55,331 nucleotides of DNA from DATLSM01 sp049585815 (lineage in GTDB: Bacteria; Actinomycetota; Thermoleophilia; Solirubrobacterales; 70-9). The stretch lies in assembly GCA_049585815.1 (NCBI GenBank), contig JBAVAR010000137.1, forward strand, positions 1 through 55,331, given 5' to 3'. Shown piece after piece: positions 1-7,681 of this stretch; within the stretch, counting starts at the first letter, position 1; each line of letters opens with the position of its first letter. The notes beneath the pieces were generated by a model. It ran no database searches and was not told the DNA's origin. It was given only the letters and a program-made list of their open reading frames with translations. The position numbers were made by a program, and so were the translations under genes.

Positions 1-48
1 ACGGGCTCCGTTCCGCGCGGGGGCGTTCGGAGGACCAATGCGCGATGA

Positions 49-423
49 TCAAACCGACACGTCAACCATGACCGGGTGGGGCCAAGTCAAGCCGCCGCTC
101 CGGGGCCAGTGCAGGTTGCCGTTCTCAGATGTCGGCCAATCCAGGGTTCGTAGGCGATGGGAGCCCTTCCTAAAGAGCCGCGCCTCCCAGTCGGAGGTCT
201 TGGCGTACCAAGTCAGAAAGCCGGACTCACTGGGCGGCCAAAGATGGCGGAAATGTCGCCTGCCGATCCAACTGTAGGCGGCGCATATTCGGGCGGCTTG
301 CGCTTGAGTGGAGCTTCCTTCGGGGTTGGATGATCCATTCACGGACGCATCTGCTGCTGGGAGAAATGTCATTGCCGTGACGGCAATCGCTAACGACACT
401 GCCTGGAAGAGCGGACCCTTCAT
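49..423 (-). CDS. Small secreted protein, unknown function
   Basis: Predicted 124-residue exported protein. I chose the ATG at 423 over the longer frame beginning at 459 because it places a classical signal peptide at the N-terminus: MKGP, then a hydrophobic stretch, then a small-residue cleavage region near PAADAS. The mature part is rich in Trp, Arg and Ser (SWIGRRHFRHLW, LTWYAKTSDW) and resembles short secreted actinobacterial proteins with no assigned role. It is divergent from the secreted-protein gene starting at 502. I do not recognise a family. The reading is supported by the signal peptide and a modest GCGAGG ribosome-binding-like stretch upstream, not by homology. Confidence 0.45.
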   Translation of the reverse strand: MKGPLFQAVSLAIAVTAMTFLPAADASVNGSSNPEGSSTQAQAARICAAYSWIGRRHFRHLWPPSESGFLTWYAKTSDWEARLFRKGSHRLRTLDWPTSENGNLHWPRSGGLTWPHPVMVDVSV

Positions 424-501
424 CGCCTCGCAAATCTTTTCACATTCAAACAATTTCAAGAGGAAGATGCCGCCCCCCCAGCCCTGCGTATCCTAGATCT
501 C

Positions 502-1419
502 ATGCGTAGACCCTCGTGGAGCATTGGATTCTGCCTTGGGCTGGTGGTCGCCCTGTTCGTTTCCGGAGGAATTGATCCAGCCCAGACCCTCGGGAGCGAT
601 ACCCACGGGACGATGAACGGCGAAGAACAGGCCAACATTGTCGCCGCTAGGCAAGATGCTGAAGCCCACCTGGGCAAGCTACAGCTACCCCAAGGGTCTA
701 CAAGTTCCCCTACTCAACCAGCTGGCACAAGCAATCGACTGGCGACCCCGGCATCGACGGTGGGATCGCCGCCTTGGCTAATTGATGTACCTGGGTGGTG
801 GCTTGTCCCAGGTCAGCCCCAGGAAGTCCTTAGCTGGATCGAGGCGCACCCGCCGCCAGGCTCGGTCTGGAAAAGCACCAGTTCAGACGTCCTCAAAGGC
901 GTGACCGAATCCTGGTCAGCTGGGTTTGACTGGCCTCCGATCTCAGAAGTGGTAGGGGTCCGAAGCTTGGTGGTCAAGGTCACAGCAGATGCCAATGGAT
1001 CAACCGCCCTGCGGGCTGACGGCGAGGACGTCTGGACGGTTCCTCACCCCGCATCAGAGCGGATACCCCAATCAGCCCGCGTACTCGGGGTGACCAGAAT
1101 CGTTCCCGGGAAAGGGGCGAGGACGGTCGTCACCACCAGAGCGCGAACCGTTCACGCTGTCGCTGCGCTTATCAACAGCCTCCCGGTTGCACAGCCTGGA
1201 CCGATCTACTGTCCGGCGATTAGGGGGCCGTCGGCCATATTCACCCTTACTTTCCGGGCAACACGCAGCGGTCCAGTCCTCGCGCGGGCCACCCAGAACA
1301 TCCCAGTTGGCGTTTGTTCGGGTATGGGACTAACGATCCGAGGGCACCCTCAACCTTCACTGATTGGAGGAGCCGCGGTCATCCGCAAGGCCAACGCACT
1401 GCTAGAGGCTTGGCGATAG
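502..1419 (+). CDS. Secreted hypothetical protein
   Basis: A 305-residue protein with an N-terminal signal peptide (MRRPSW, then a hydrophobic core GFCLGLVVALFVSGG). A low-complexity Ser/Thr/Pro linker runs to about residue 90, followed by a folded part containing WLIDVPGWWLVPG and two well-spaced cysteines (YCPAI, GVCSG) that could form a disulfide after export. No enzyme motif is visible. It is divergent from the small secreted gene at 49-423 and convergent with the propeller gene at 1622-3157, with a hairpin between them. This looks like a lineage-restricted extracellular protein. The start is the first ATG and gives a good signal peptide. Confidence 0.65.
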   Translation: MRRPSWSIGFCLGLVVALFVSGGIDPAQTLGSDTHGTMNGEEQANIVAARQDAEAHLGKLQLPQGSTSSPTQPAGTSNRLATPASTVGSPPWLIDVPGWWLVPGQPQEVLSWIEAHPPPGSVWKSTSSDVLKGVTESWSAGFDWPPISEVVGVRSLVVKVTADANGSTALRADGEDVWTVPHPASERIPQSARVLGVTRIVPGKGARTVVTTRARTVHAVAALINSLPVAQPGPIYCPAIRGPSAIFTLTFRATRSGPVLARATQNIPVGVCSGMGLTIRGHPQPSLIGGAAVIRKANALLEAWR

Positions 1420-1539
1420 GCGTAGTGCCGCCCGACCAAAAGACGGAAATAGCAAGGACCATAGGGAGACTGTCGCTTCCTCTCGTTCAGGCTGGCATTC
1501 TGTCGGGGAAGATGGCTGGAAGCCCGCCGGAGGTTTGTG

Positions 1540-1578
1540 CCCTATCCCCCCAGCCGGAAAGGGGGAAAGAGGATAGGG
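1540..1578. terminator. Hairpin between convergent genes
   Basis: CCCTATCC at 1540-1547 pairs with GGATAGGG at 1571-1578, with further C/G-run pairing inside. It sits between the stop at 1419 and the stop at 1622 of two convergent genes, so a bidirectional terminator is the natural reading. There is no clean T-tract on either side. Confidence 0.4.
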
Positions 1579-1621
1579 ACAGAAAACTCCTGTTTCCAAA
1601 CTGAGTCGCTAGCCGTGAGAG

Positions 1622-3157
1622 TCACGAACGCTTCTCGATGTAGATCGTGCGGGCTTCCCCATGTCCCCCACTCACGTTCACCGAAACCCATGCCCGGAGA
1701 ATGGGCTCGCGGTCGAGCAGTCTCGATGCCCGCTGGTTGAGGAGCAGCGAGAGCGATGCGGACGATTCCCAGGCAACGCTGTAATCACGGTGGGTAAGGA
1801 CTATGGTTCCGCTACTTCCGGGATGTGGACCGCTCGGCCGCCTGACGGATATCCGTAATGCCCCACGGCAGGGGCTTCCATAACTGCCACCCGCACAGCT
1901 GAGCCTAAGGTGAATTCGACGGTTACGCACAAAGGGGGTAGAGGGCCCGACGATCCTGACGGAGAATGCCGATCCCACAGCCGAAGGCGCTATGCGGGCG
2001 ATGTGATTATCCCAAGGCTCGGTGAACCAGAGATCGCCTTCCAGGCCGGTCGTGATTCCGCCAAGTTCCGGTAGCCCTCCTGTTCTATGGTTTTCCTGAT
2101 TCCCTTCGTTTACCACCAAAGAAATTTTTCCGCCCGGCGTAACACGACCGATCTCAGGGAAGGCCGTGAAGCTCATTTTGCCTCCTGTTGGCACCGAGCC
2201 AAAGAACCAGAGGTTGCCTTCTGGACCAGCCGTGATTGCCAGAGGATGGCTTATCCCGGTTATTACCAAGGGAGGAGCTGGGCTTTGATACACGGGCATC
2301 GGGTAACTTGTCACGTCACCGCTCGGAGTAATGCGCCCGATCGCTGATCCGTAGATGATCCAGAAATTTCCTTTGGACCCGGCGGCAATAGCTGTTGTGG
2401 CAAGCGGTCCTGGGAATGAGGATTCGGTGATTTGACCGCCTGGCGTGATGCGGCCAATATCACGCGACTCCATGAACCACAGGTCGCCATCCGGGCCGGC
2501 CGTGATGCCGGTCGGCTGAGTATCTTCGAGGCGAGCAGTCGGGAGCCGAAGTGGAAATTCGGTGATCTGCCCGTCTGGCGTGATGCGGCCGATCGCTCCA
2601 CGGCGTTCTTCGGGAGTCAGATTTTCAGCTCCTTGCCGTTCCTGTTGCGGCTCGGTGAACCATAGGTTGCCATCGGGTCCAGCTACGATCTGCTCGGGCT
2701 CGCTGCGTTGACCTCCTTTGACTTCAAATTCAGTCATCTGGCCGCTCGGCGTTAGGCGGACGATCTTCTGTTCGAGCGGCTCGGTGAACCAGAGGTTTCC
2801 TTCAGGGCCGGTCGTGATCGAGGTTGGCTCCGCCGAGTTGGTGTTGGCACGGTGCACTGAGGGAAGCGGGAATTCGGTGATCTGGCCGCTCGGCGTGATG
2901 CGGCCGATCTTGCCCGCTTGCCACTCGGTAAACCAAAGGTCGCCTTCGTGGCCAAGCGTGATGCCCGCAGGAGCGCTCTTTTCGGGCAGGGGAAATTCGG
3001 TGAATTGGCCCGATGCAGCTTTGGCGATGCCCGGAAATCCCAGAAGTCCGAGGAGAGCACCGAGTGCAAGGAAGGAACTCAGGAGGTTTCCCCCTGAGGT
3101 GAACGGGCGTGGATCGTGGTGGATTAGGGTGGAGGCCTGTCGCTCTGCGCGTCGCAT
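1622..3157 (-). CDS. Secreted virginiamycin B lyase-like beta-propeller
   Basis: A 511-residue exported protein with about seven repeats of the pattern ITEFPLP, then GITAGPDGNLWFTE, then IGRITPSG. This is the blade signature of the Vgb/streptogramin lyase-type propeller, related to NHL and SMP-30 folds. The N-terminal hydrophobic segment (SFLALGALLGLLGFPG, ending IAKA) is an export signal. A C-terminal part of about 110 residues has an immunoglobulin-like character and two cysteines (LSCAGG, GSPCRG). The ATG at 3157 is preferred because an AAGGGGA ribosome-binding sequence precedes it. Family members with this architecture are common in soil actinobacteria and are usually annotated as lyases without proof, so I infer only a secreted propeller. 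True Vgb is shorter and has no such tail. Confidence 0.8.
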   Translation of the reverse strand: MRRAERQASTLIHHDPRPFTSGGNLLSSFLALGALLGLLGFPGIAKAASGQFTEFPLPEKSAPAGITLGHEGDLWFTEWQAGKIGRITPSGQITEFPLPSVHRANTNSAEPTSITTGPEGNLWFTEPLEQKIVRLTPSGQMTEFEVKGGQRSEPEQIVAGPDGNLWFTEPQQERQGAENLTPEERRGAIGRITPDGQITEFPLRLPTARLEDTQPTGITAGPDGDLWFMESRDIGRITPGGQITESSFPGPLATTAIAAGSKGNFWIIYGSAIGRITPSGDVTSYPMPVYQSPAPPLVITGISHPLAITAGPEGNLWFFGSVPTGGKMSFTAFPEIGRVTPGGKISLVVNEGNQENHRTGGLPELGGITTGLEGDLWFTEPWDNHIARIAPSAVGSAFSVRIVGPSTPFVRNRRIHLRLSCAGGSYGSPCRGALRISVRRPSGPHPGSSGTIVLTHRDYSVAWESSASLSLLLNQRASRLLDREPILRAWVSVNVSGGHGEARTIYIEKRS

Positions 3158-3679
3158 CGCTATCCCCTTAATTCCCAGCCGAGCCAAGAGTTGCGACTAG
3201 GGATCGATTTGAGCGATTCATTTTTGCCTAGCCCGGTCGATTGCGCCTAGACAGCTGCAGCAATCCTCGGCTCTCGTCGTTTGAACTGAGTTTACCGATC
3301 GCTTATGGCGCAGCTCAATCTTTGATGATCGCAGCCTCCGCCATCCTCGCGAAAACTAGCTTAACGTGGCTATGCTCGGGGGAATCGATCGGTGAAAAGA
3401 GTCGCCTGTCGCTCTGTGAAAGTGACGAAGAATCTCCCAAGGCCGTCCCCCAAAAGGGCTGAGGATCAAAAAAGAGGTCCAAGGAATGGGTTGCCTCAGG
3501 GCTTCGATGCATCGTTCCAATTGCCCCTCCAAGAAGGCCGTCCATCGAGCGGATGCTCCGAACTGGCTCCGAACATTGGATCGACAAATTGCAGCCGGTG
3601 CCAAACGTCTCTGACGCGGAATTTCGCTCGGAGAGCGGGAATACTGGTCGCAAGTATCCGCTGGTCGCCCCTAAATTAT
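3158..3679. other. Gene-poor stretch before tRNA-Val remnant
   Basis: No convincing coding region on either strand. A minus-strand open frame across it contains a YWARTSDL string, which is only the translation of tRNA sequence. The stretch is probably the flank of a former insertion at the tRNA-Val fragment. Confidence 0.5.
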
Positions 3680-3723
3680 CCCTTACAAGCAGGAGGTCAC
3701 TGGTTCGAGCCCAGTACCGCCCA
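3680..3723 (+). pseudogene. 3' half of tRNA-Val(TAC)
   Basis: The segment reads as the anticodon loop CTTACAA (3682-3688, anticodon TAC), then GCAGG, a variable region, a perfect T-arm (ACTGG, loop TTCGAGC, CCAGT) and the acceptor strand ACCGCCC with discriminator A at 3723. The matching 5' half is missing: no GGGCGGT acceptor strand or D-arm lies upstream, and the 5' anticodon stem (TATCC) no longer pairs with GCAGG. Homology starting at the anticodon loop and running to the tRNA 3' end is what tyrosine integrases leave as an att site. I read it as a stranded attachment-site remnant, not a working tRNA. Confidence 0.7.
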
Positions 3724-3920
3724 TTGGTCATACCTTTACAGGGGTCCTGGCTCCCCTTTGGCGAAGGCGCGGCAGCGACACATGGGCGACGCGCGCTTCT
3801 ACCGCTAAGCGGGAGCGCCGCTGCGGGATTTCGAGACGCTCCCTTTTCGTCCACGGCATGCATCTCGCCTCCGGCCGACAACGCGCCTGCTTTGGCGAGA
3901 TGCAGGGGCGACGCACAGAC

Positions 3921-4898
3921 TCATTGCTCATCCAGCAGGCCGAGCTCGCGCAGGCTCTCGGCGGTCTCGACGATCGTGGTTTCGGCCAGGCGTGGTTGCC
4001 AGCCGAGATCCTGCTTGGCGCGGTCGTTGTGGATCGTCAGCGGCGACGGGTCCTCGCCGGGCGCCTCATCGGTTGTGACGTGCTCGCCTGCAGGGCCGAG
4101 GCGGTCGCGGAGGATCTGTGCCAGCCCCAGCCAGGTGATCGTCGGGCCGTCCGCCAACAGCAGGTAACGCTTCCCGGCGGCAGCAGGAGTGGCCATCGCC
4201 GTGATGTGCGCGTCGGCGACATCGCGCACGTCGACGACGCCGAAGCGCTGGCGTGGCAGCGCCGGCATCGTGCCCTCGATGATCGCCTTGAAGTAGGTCA
4301 GCGTAGAGCGCAGCGCCAACACCAGCGACGGGCCGGCGATGAATGTCGGGTTCATCACCACCAGCTGGGTGTCGCCCCCTTCGGACTCGATAAAATCCCA
4401 GGCGGCACGCTCGGCGATCGCCTTGGAGCGCGGGTAGGGGGGCAATCCTGGCGTGTCGGGGTCGGTCCAGTCCTCCTCGGTGTAGTCGCGGACTGCCTTG
4501 GGCGAGTAGCCCACCGCTGCGAACGAGGAGGTCAGCACCACCCTGCGCGCGCCGGCGTCCCGCGCTGCCTTCAGCACACGCACCGTGCCCTCGCGGGCGG
4601 GGACGATCAGCTCGTCAGGGTCCTTGGGCTGGGCGGACGGGATCGGCGAGGCGACGTGGTGGACCTCCTCCACACCCTCAAGCGCGGCCGGCCAGCCGTC
4701 GTCGGAGATCAGATCTGCTGCCACCAACTCGATGCCGGTGTCGTCCACACCACCGCGGCGCACGGCCGCACGCACAGCTTCCTCAGCATCCAGGGAGCGC
4801 ACGGTCGCGCGTACCGCACGCCCATCACGCAGCAGAGCCGCGATCAACTGCGTGCCCAGATATCCGGACCCGCCTGTTACCAACACCTTGGAACTCAT
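3921..4898 (-). CDS. Extended SDR, dihydroflavonol reductase-like
   Basis: A 325-residue NAD(P)-dependent epimerase/dehydratase-family protein. The nucleotide-binding motif GGSGYLG is at residues 9-15, the catalytic Tyr155 and Lys159 are in the string YPRSK, and the partner serine is in LTSSFA near residue 124. Length and order match the dihydroflavonol-4-reductase/cinnamoyl-CoA reductase branch, which reduces ketones or aldehydes on small molecules. The substrate cannot be told from sequence. Its start codon overlaps the stop of the upstream MerR gene by four bases (ATGA), so the two are translationally coupled. Expression is probably controlled by that MerR protein. Confidence 0.88.
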   Translation of the reverse strand: MSSKVLVTGGSGYLGTQLIAALLRDGRAVRATVRSLDAEEAVRAAVRRGGVDDTGIELVAADLISDDGWPAALEGVEEVHHVASPIPSAQPKDPDELIVPAREGTVRVLKAARDAGARRVVLTSSFAAVGYSPKAVRDYTEEDWTDPDTPGLPPYPRSKAIAERAAWDFIESEGGDTQLVVMNPTFIAGPSLVLALRSTLTYFKAIIEGTMPALPRQRFGVVDVRDVADAHITAMATPAAAGKRYLLLADGPTITWLGLAQILRDRLGPAGEHVTTDEAPGEDPSPLTIHNDRAKQDLGWQPRLAETTIVETAESLRELGLLDEQ

Positions 4899-5338
4899 AG
4901 GAGAACCTCCTCCTCCAGTCGTGGGAGCACTTTCTGTACCTGCAAGTTCGCCTCAGCTTCCGCGTCCGCATCCTCACGGCTGCGGGCGTCCCAGAGCGCC
5001 GCCTTCGCCCTTAGGTAGTCGAGGTGCATGCGCAGCGTCTTGATCTCGGCCTCGACCCGCTTGGCGTGCTGCAGCAGCAGATCGCGCTGCTCACCCGCCT
5101 TGGCGTGCCCAAGCTCGCGGTTGGCCTGGTAGGTGCGCATCTCCTCGATCCCGACGCCCATCGCGCGCAGGCACGCCAGCACCTGCAACGTGTCGAGGTC
5201 CTCCTCGCGATAGCGGCGGTGTCTGCTGCTCGGGTCGCGGTCGATCGGACCGATCAGCCCGACCTCCTCGTAATAGCGCAGCGTCGGCCCGCTCAGCCCG
5301 CTGCGCCGGGAGACATCTTGGATGGTGAGAGTTGTCAT
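4895..5338 (-). CDS. MerR-family transcriptional regulator
   Basis: A 147-residue MerR protein with an N-terminal winged helix (TIQDVSRRSGLSGPTLRYYEEVGLI), RHRRYREEDL at the wing and a C-terminal coiled coil used for dimerisation. It has no cysteines of the metal-sensing type, so it is more like the small-molecule-sensing MerR branch. I chose the ATG at 5338 because the signature starts seven residues later and because the promoter described separately places the transcription start at that codon. It is the first gene of a two-gene operon with the SDR and probably regulates itself and that enzyme. Confidence 0.88.
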   Translation of the reverse strand: MTTLTIQDVSRRSGLSGPTLRYYEEVGLIGPIDRDPSSRHRRYREEDLDTLQVLACLRAMGVGIEEMRTYQANRELGHAKAGEQRDLLLQHAKRVEAEIKTLRMHLDYLRAKAALWDARSREDADAEAEANLQVQKVLPRLEEEVLL

Positions 5339-5344
5339 GCGAGC

Positions 5345-5376
5345 ATCAAAACACACCTCAAGCGCTTGAAGTCAAG
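5345..5376 (-). promoter_or_regulatory. MerR-type promoter with palindromic operator
   Basis: On the minus strand a -35 CTTGAC (5371-5376) and a -10 TTTGAT (5345-5350) are separated by about 20 bases, the long spacing typical of MerR-activated promoters. A perfect 12-bp palindrome TCAAGCGCTTGA (5358-5369) lies in the spacer. The -10 is only six bases from the MerR ATG, so the transcript is probably leaderless. Confidence 0.7.
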
Positions 5377-5589
5377 GGCAGGGATGAAGTTTCGACCAGG
5401 GACGGCGACGCTCCCGGTCGCGCAGACCTTTCCGCTCGCACAGGTGGCCGAGGCGCACCGGGTGACTGAGGGCGGTCACGTGGGCGGGAAGCCCGTGCTG
5501 CTGGCCGGCTGAGCGCTACACGGAACGGGTTCACCGCTGCGTCGTAGCGGCGAGAAATGTGATTTCAGTGCGGTGCGGGCTGAGTCTCG

Positions 5590-5955
5590 TCAGCCTTTAT
5601 CGTGGATCGTGATGGCGTAGCCGTCCGGGTCTTGGAGCGTGAACGTCCGGCCGAAGGGGCCATCGATCGGCTCAGTCAGGATCGTCACGCCGTGCTGGGC
5701 GAGTTGGTCATGAAGGGCTTGGGCGTCCTCGGCCCGCAGCCATAGCGCCACGCCGAGGCCGGGCTGTCCACTGTCGAGGTCGGTGCCTGGCAGCGGGTCT
5801 CTGACCGCCAACGGGATTGGCTGGGTGGCGAACACGACGGCGTGCGGGGGTCCGGGTGCGCGCGTGAGCCCCAGCTCACGTTCGTAGAACTCGGCGGCAC
5901 GCTCGATGTCGCGGACCTGGAGGGCAATGAAATCAGGGCCTGCAACGGTAGACAC
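5590..5955 (-). CDS. VOC-family (glyoxalase-fold) protein
   Basis: A 121-residue single vicinal-oxygen-chelate module: FIALQVRDIERAAEFYE near the N-terminus and LQDPDGYAITIHD at the C-terminus, the usual two beta-alpha-beta-beta-beta halves. Such proteins act in glyoxal or antibiotic detoxification or in ring cleavage as homodimers. The substrate is unknown. The start is a GTG with an AAGGA sequence upstream. It is divergent from the MarR-EVE gene, and two near-identical palindromes lie in the 64-bp gap, so MarR control of this gene is likely. Confidence 0.85.
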   Translation of the reverse strand: MSTVAGPDFIALQVRDIERAAEFYERELGLTRAPGPPHAVVFATQPIPLAVRDPLPGTDLDSGQPGLGVALWLRAEDAQALHDQLAQHGVTILTEPIDGPFGRTFTLQDPDGYAITIHDKG

Positions 5956-5977
5956 AGGGAGATCCTTCCTTTTGGGG

Positions 5978-6019
5978 TTGTCAAGGTCTTGACGTACCCT
6001 ACTATGTCAAGATCTTGAC
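5978..6019 (+). promoter_or_regulatory. Divergent promoter with two MarR-type palindromes
   Basis: Palindromes GTCAAGGTCTTGAC (5980-5993) and GTCAAGATCTTGAC (6006-6019) are 26 bases apart. The second is perfect and the first has one mismatched pair. A promoter TTGTCA (5978-5983), 16-base spacer, TACTAT (6000-6005) fits between them, so one operator covers the -35 and the other the start of transcription. This is a classic autorepression layout for the MarR gene starting at 6020, and it also sits upstream of the divergent VOC gene. Confidence 0.75.
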
Positions 6020-6898
6020 GTGCGCCAAGTCGATCTCGATCAATCCGTGGGCTACGCCCTCAAGCGCGCCCAACACGCCCTGCACTCAACGATGGACGGG
6101 GAGCTGCGCGACTACGGACTCAGCGTGTCGCAGTACGCCTGTCTGCAGATCCTCGCCTCGCGTCCGCACATCTCAAACGCAGACCTGGCGCGCGACGCGT
6201 TCGTCAGCCGACAAGCGATGCACCAGCTCCTTACCGGCCTAAGAGCTAGCGGACTCGTGAGCGCCGTCGGCCAAGGCCGCAGCCAACGCTACGCCCTCAC
6301 GGCCGAGGGACGTACCCGCCTACGCACGGCTTCCTCGACCGTCGCTGCAATCGAGCAACGCATGATCGCGACGCTTAGTCGCGCCGAGCGCGAGCAGCTG
6401 CACCGCCAACTAGGCATCTGCGCGACCGCGCTCGGCTCTCCCAACCAGCAAACGTACTGGGTGAGCACGATCAGCCGTGATCACGTGCGGCTGAGCGTAG
6501 AGGGCGGATTCACCCAGGCAGGCCATGGCAAGGCTTCCGGAGTGAAGCGGCTGAAGGCTGATGACTGGCTGGTCTACTATTCGCCCAAGACGAGCCTGCG
6601 AGACGGCGAGCCACTGCAGGCCTTCACGGCAATAGGTCGGATCGTCGACGAAGATCTCTACCAGGTGGAACAGGCGCCGGGGTTCACGCCGTGGCGCCGC
6701 AACGTCGAGTTCGTCAGGAGCATTGAGGCGCCGATTAGAGCGCTGATCGACCAGCTCAGCTTCATCAAGGACAAGCGCCGCTGGGGGTACATGTTCCGGG
6801 TAGGCCTATTCAAGATCCCACAAGAAGACTTCGCGGTGATCTCACGGGCGATGACAGTCAAGAACTCGAGTAGCCGCCGTGCCGCAAGACGATCATGA
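6020..6898 (+). CDS. MarR regulator fused to an EVE domain
   Basis: A 292-residue two-domain protein. Residues 1 to about 140 form a MarR winged helix (SVSQYACLQILASRP, then ISNADLARDAFVSRQAM, then RSQRYALTAEGR). Residues about 145 to 285 match the EVE fold: TYWVSTISRDHV at the start, QAGHGKASGVKRLKADDWLV, then a late RRWGYMFRVGLFKI. EVE belongs to the PUA-like group whose members bind modified bases or small ligands in a deep pocket. Free-standing EVE proteins are about 145 residues, so this is a genuine fusion. The GTG at 6020 directly abuts an operator, so translation is probably near-leaderless. I infer that the EVE part is the ligand-sensing module of a self-regulated switch controlling the divergent VOC gene. 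Confidence 0.82.
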   Translation: MRQVDLDQSVGYALKRAQHALHSTMDGELRDYGLSVSQYACLQILASRPHISNADLARDAFVSRQAMHQLLTGLRASGLVSAVGQGRSQRYALTAEGRTRLRTASSTVAAIEQRMIATLSRAEREQLHRQLGICATALGSPNQQTYWVSTISRDHVRLSVEGGFTQAGHGKASGVKRLKADDWLVYYSPKTSLRDGEPLQAFTAIGRIVDEDLYQVEQAPGFTPWRRNVEFVRSIEAPIRALIDQLSFIKDKRRWGYMFRVGLFKIPQEDFAVISRAMTVKNSSSRRAARRS

Positions 6899-7264
6899 TC
6901 CTGCCAGCGGGCAACCCCGAGTGGCCGAGGAGCAGGATTCACCTCCCGGATGGACCTCAGATCCGCCAAGAGCGGGGCTCCAACCATTGCCCCCTCAGCG
7001 GCAACCCGACAGTTAGCGGATCTCACTGCTGCTCTGGACAGTGGCTGTCGCACAAACCTCCGGCGAGGCGATGTGCGCTGATCTCCGGCCTCCTTAGAAA
7101 TTGAGCCTCAGCTCAAGTCGACCGAACGCTTGTCTACAAGCCCACGGCGGCCGCAGCGCATCCTAGGTGGGGTTGAGCGCCCACGTCGCGGCTTTTTCGC
7201 GAGGGGTTTGTGCAACACCCACGACGAGGAGCAGAAGTCTCGGCGGGTGGGGGTGAGACACCCC
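6899..7264. other. Gap without a supported gene
   Basis: A 366-base stretch between the MarR-EVE stop and the helix-turn-helix gene on the other strand. I see no open frame with a start signal or a recognisable product. Confidence 0.5.
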
Positions 7265-7681
7265 CTATCGCGGCGAAGCGGGCGTCTCGCGTGTGGCCCC
7301 CGAGCGGCTCACGCGAGTTTGCGCGGGGGAGTGGACGCCGTAGCGCCCGCGAGCTAGGCGGACGAATCTGGGGGCTGGGCCCTTGAGGTTGCCGGCGAGC
7401 GTCGCCTTGACGGACGACCACCGCACGGGTTCGCTCAGGAGAGCTTCTACGCGTGCGTGCACGTCGCGAGCCTGCATTGGGTCGCGCCCGTCGGCGAGCA
7501 CCTGGGAGATGGCGTCGATGATCCGTCCTTGTCGTGGATGGGCGGTGCCAGGCGCCCATCCAGGAGATCCGGTAGCGCGCGTTCGCCCCGACTCGGTCCG
7601 GGCTTCGGCATCGCTGTGCGGCCAATTCAGCAAACCCTCCAGTGGTGCTGGAGGGTTGGAGTGGTGTCCACTAAGGTCCAC
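7265..7681 (-). CDS. Winged-helix (HARE-HTH-like) protein
   Basis: The open frame gives 138 residues from a GTG at 7681. The recognisable part starts around residue 50 (RQGRIIDAISQVLADG) and continues DPMQARDVHARVEALL, SSVKATLAGN, RFVRLARGRYGV. This has the rhythm of the winged helix of the HARE-HTH type, often found beside DNA-modification or restriction functions. Here it stands alone. The first twenty residues overlap a perfect 10-bp inverted repeat (7633-7642 with 7648-7657) and GTGGAC direct repeats, so the true start may lie further in. The neighbourhood is gene-poor and shares a 23-bp motif with the tRNA-Asp integration scar, which suggests it is left over from a mobile element. Confidence 0.5.
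   Translation of the reverse strand: MDLSGHHSNPPAPLEGLLNWPHSDAEARTESGRTRATGSPGWAPGTAHPRQGRIIDAISQVLADGRDPMQARDVHARVEALLSEPVRWSSVKATLAGNLKGPAPRFVRLARGRYGVHSPAQTRVSRSGATRETPASPR
7633..7657. repeat. Perfect 10-bp inverted repeat
   Basis: AACCCTCCAG (7633-7642) and CTGGAGGGTT (7648-7657) flank a 5-base loop TGGTG. It lies at the head of the helix-turn-helix frame and could be its operator, or a terminator on either strand. Confidence 0.5.

Noticed and set aside
3315..3881. 188-codon minus-strand frame with YWARTSDL
   Set aside because: The string is the well-known false translation of tRNA sequence. The underlying feature is the tRNA-Val fragment.
3858..5018. 386-codon plus-strand frame
   Set aside because: Antisense to the SDR and MerR genes, which have clear motifs and an operon overlap.
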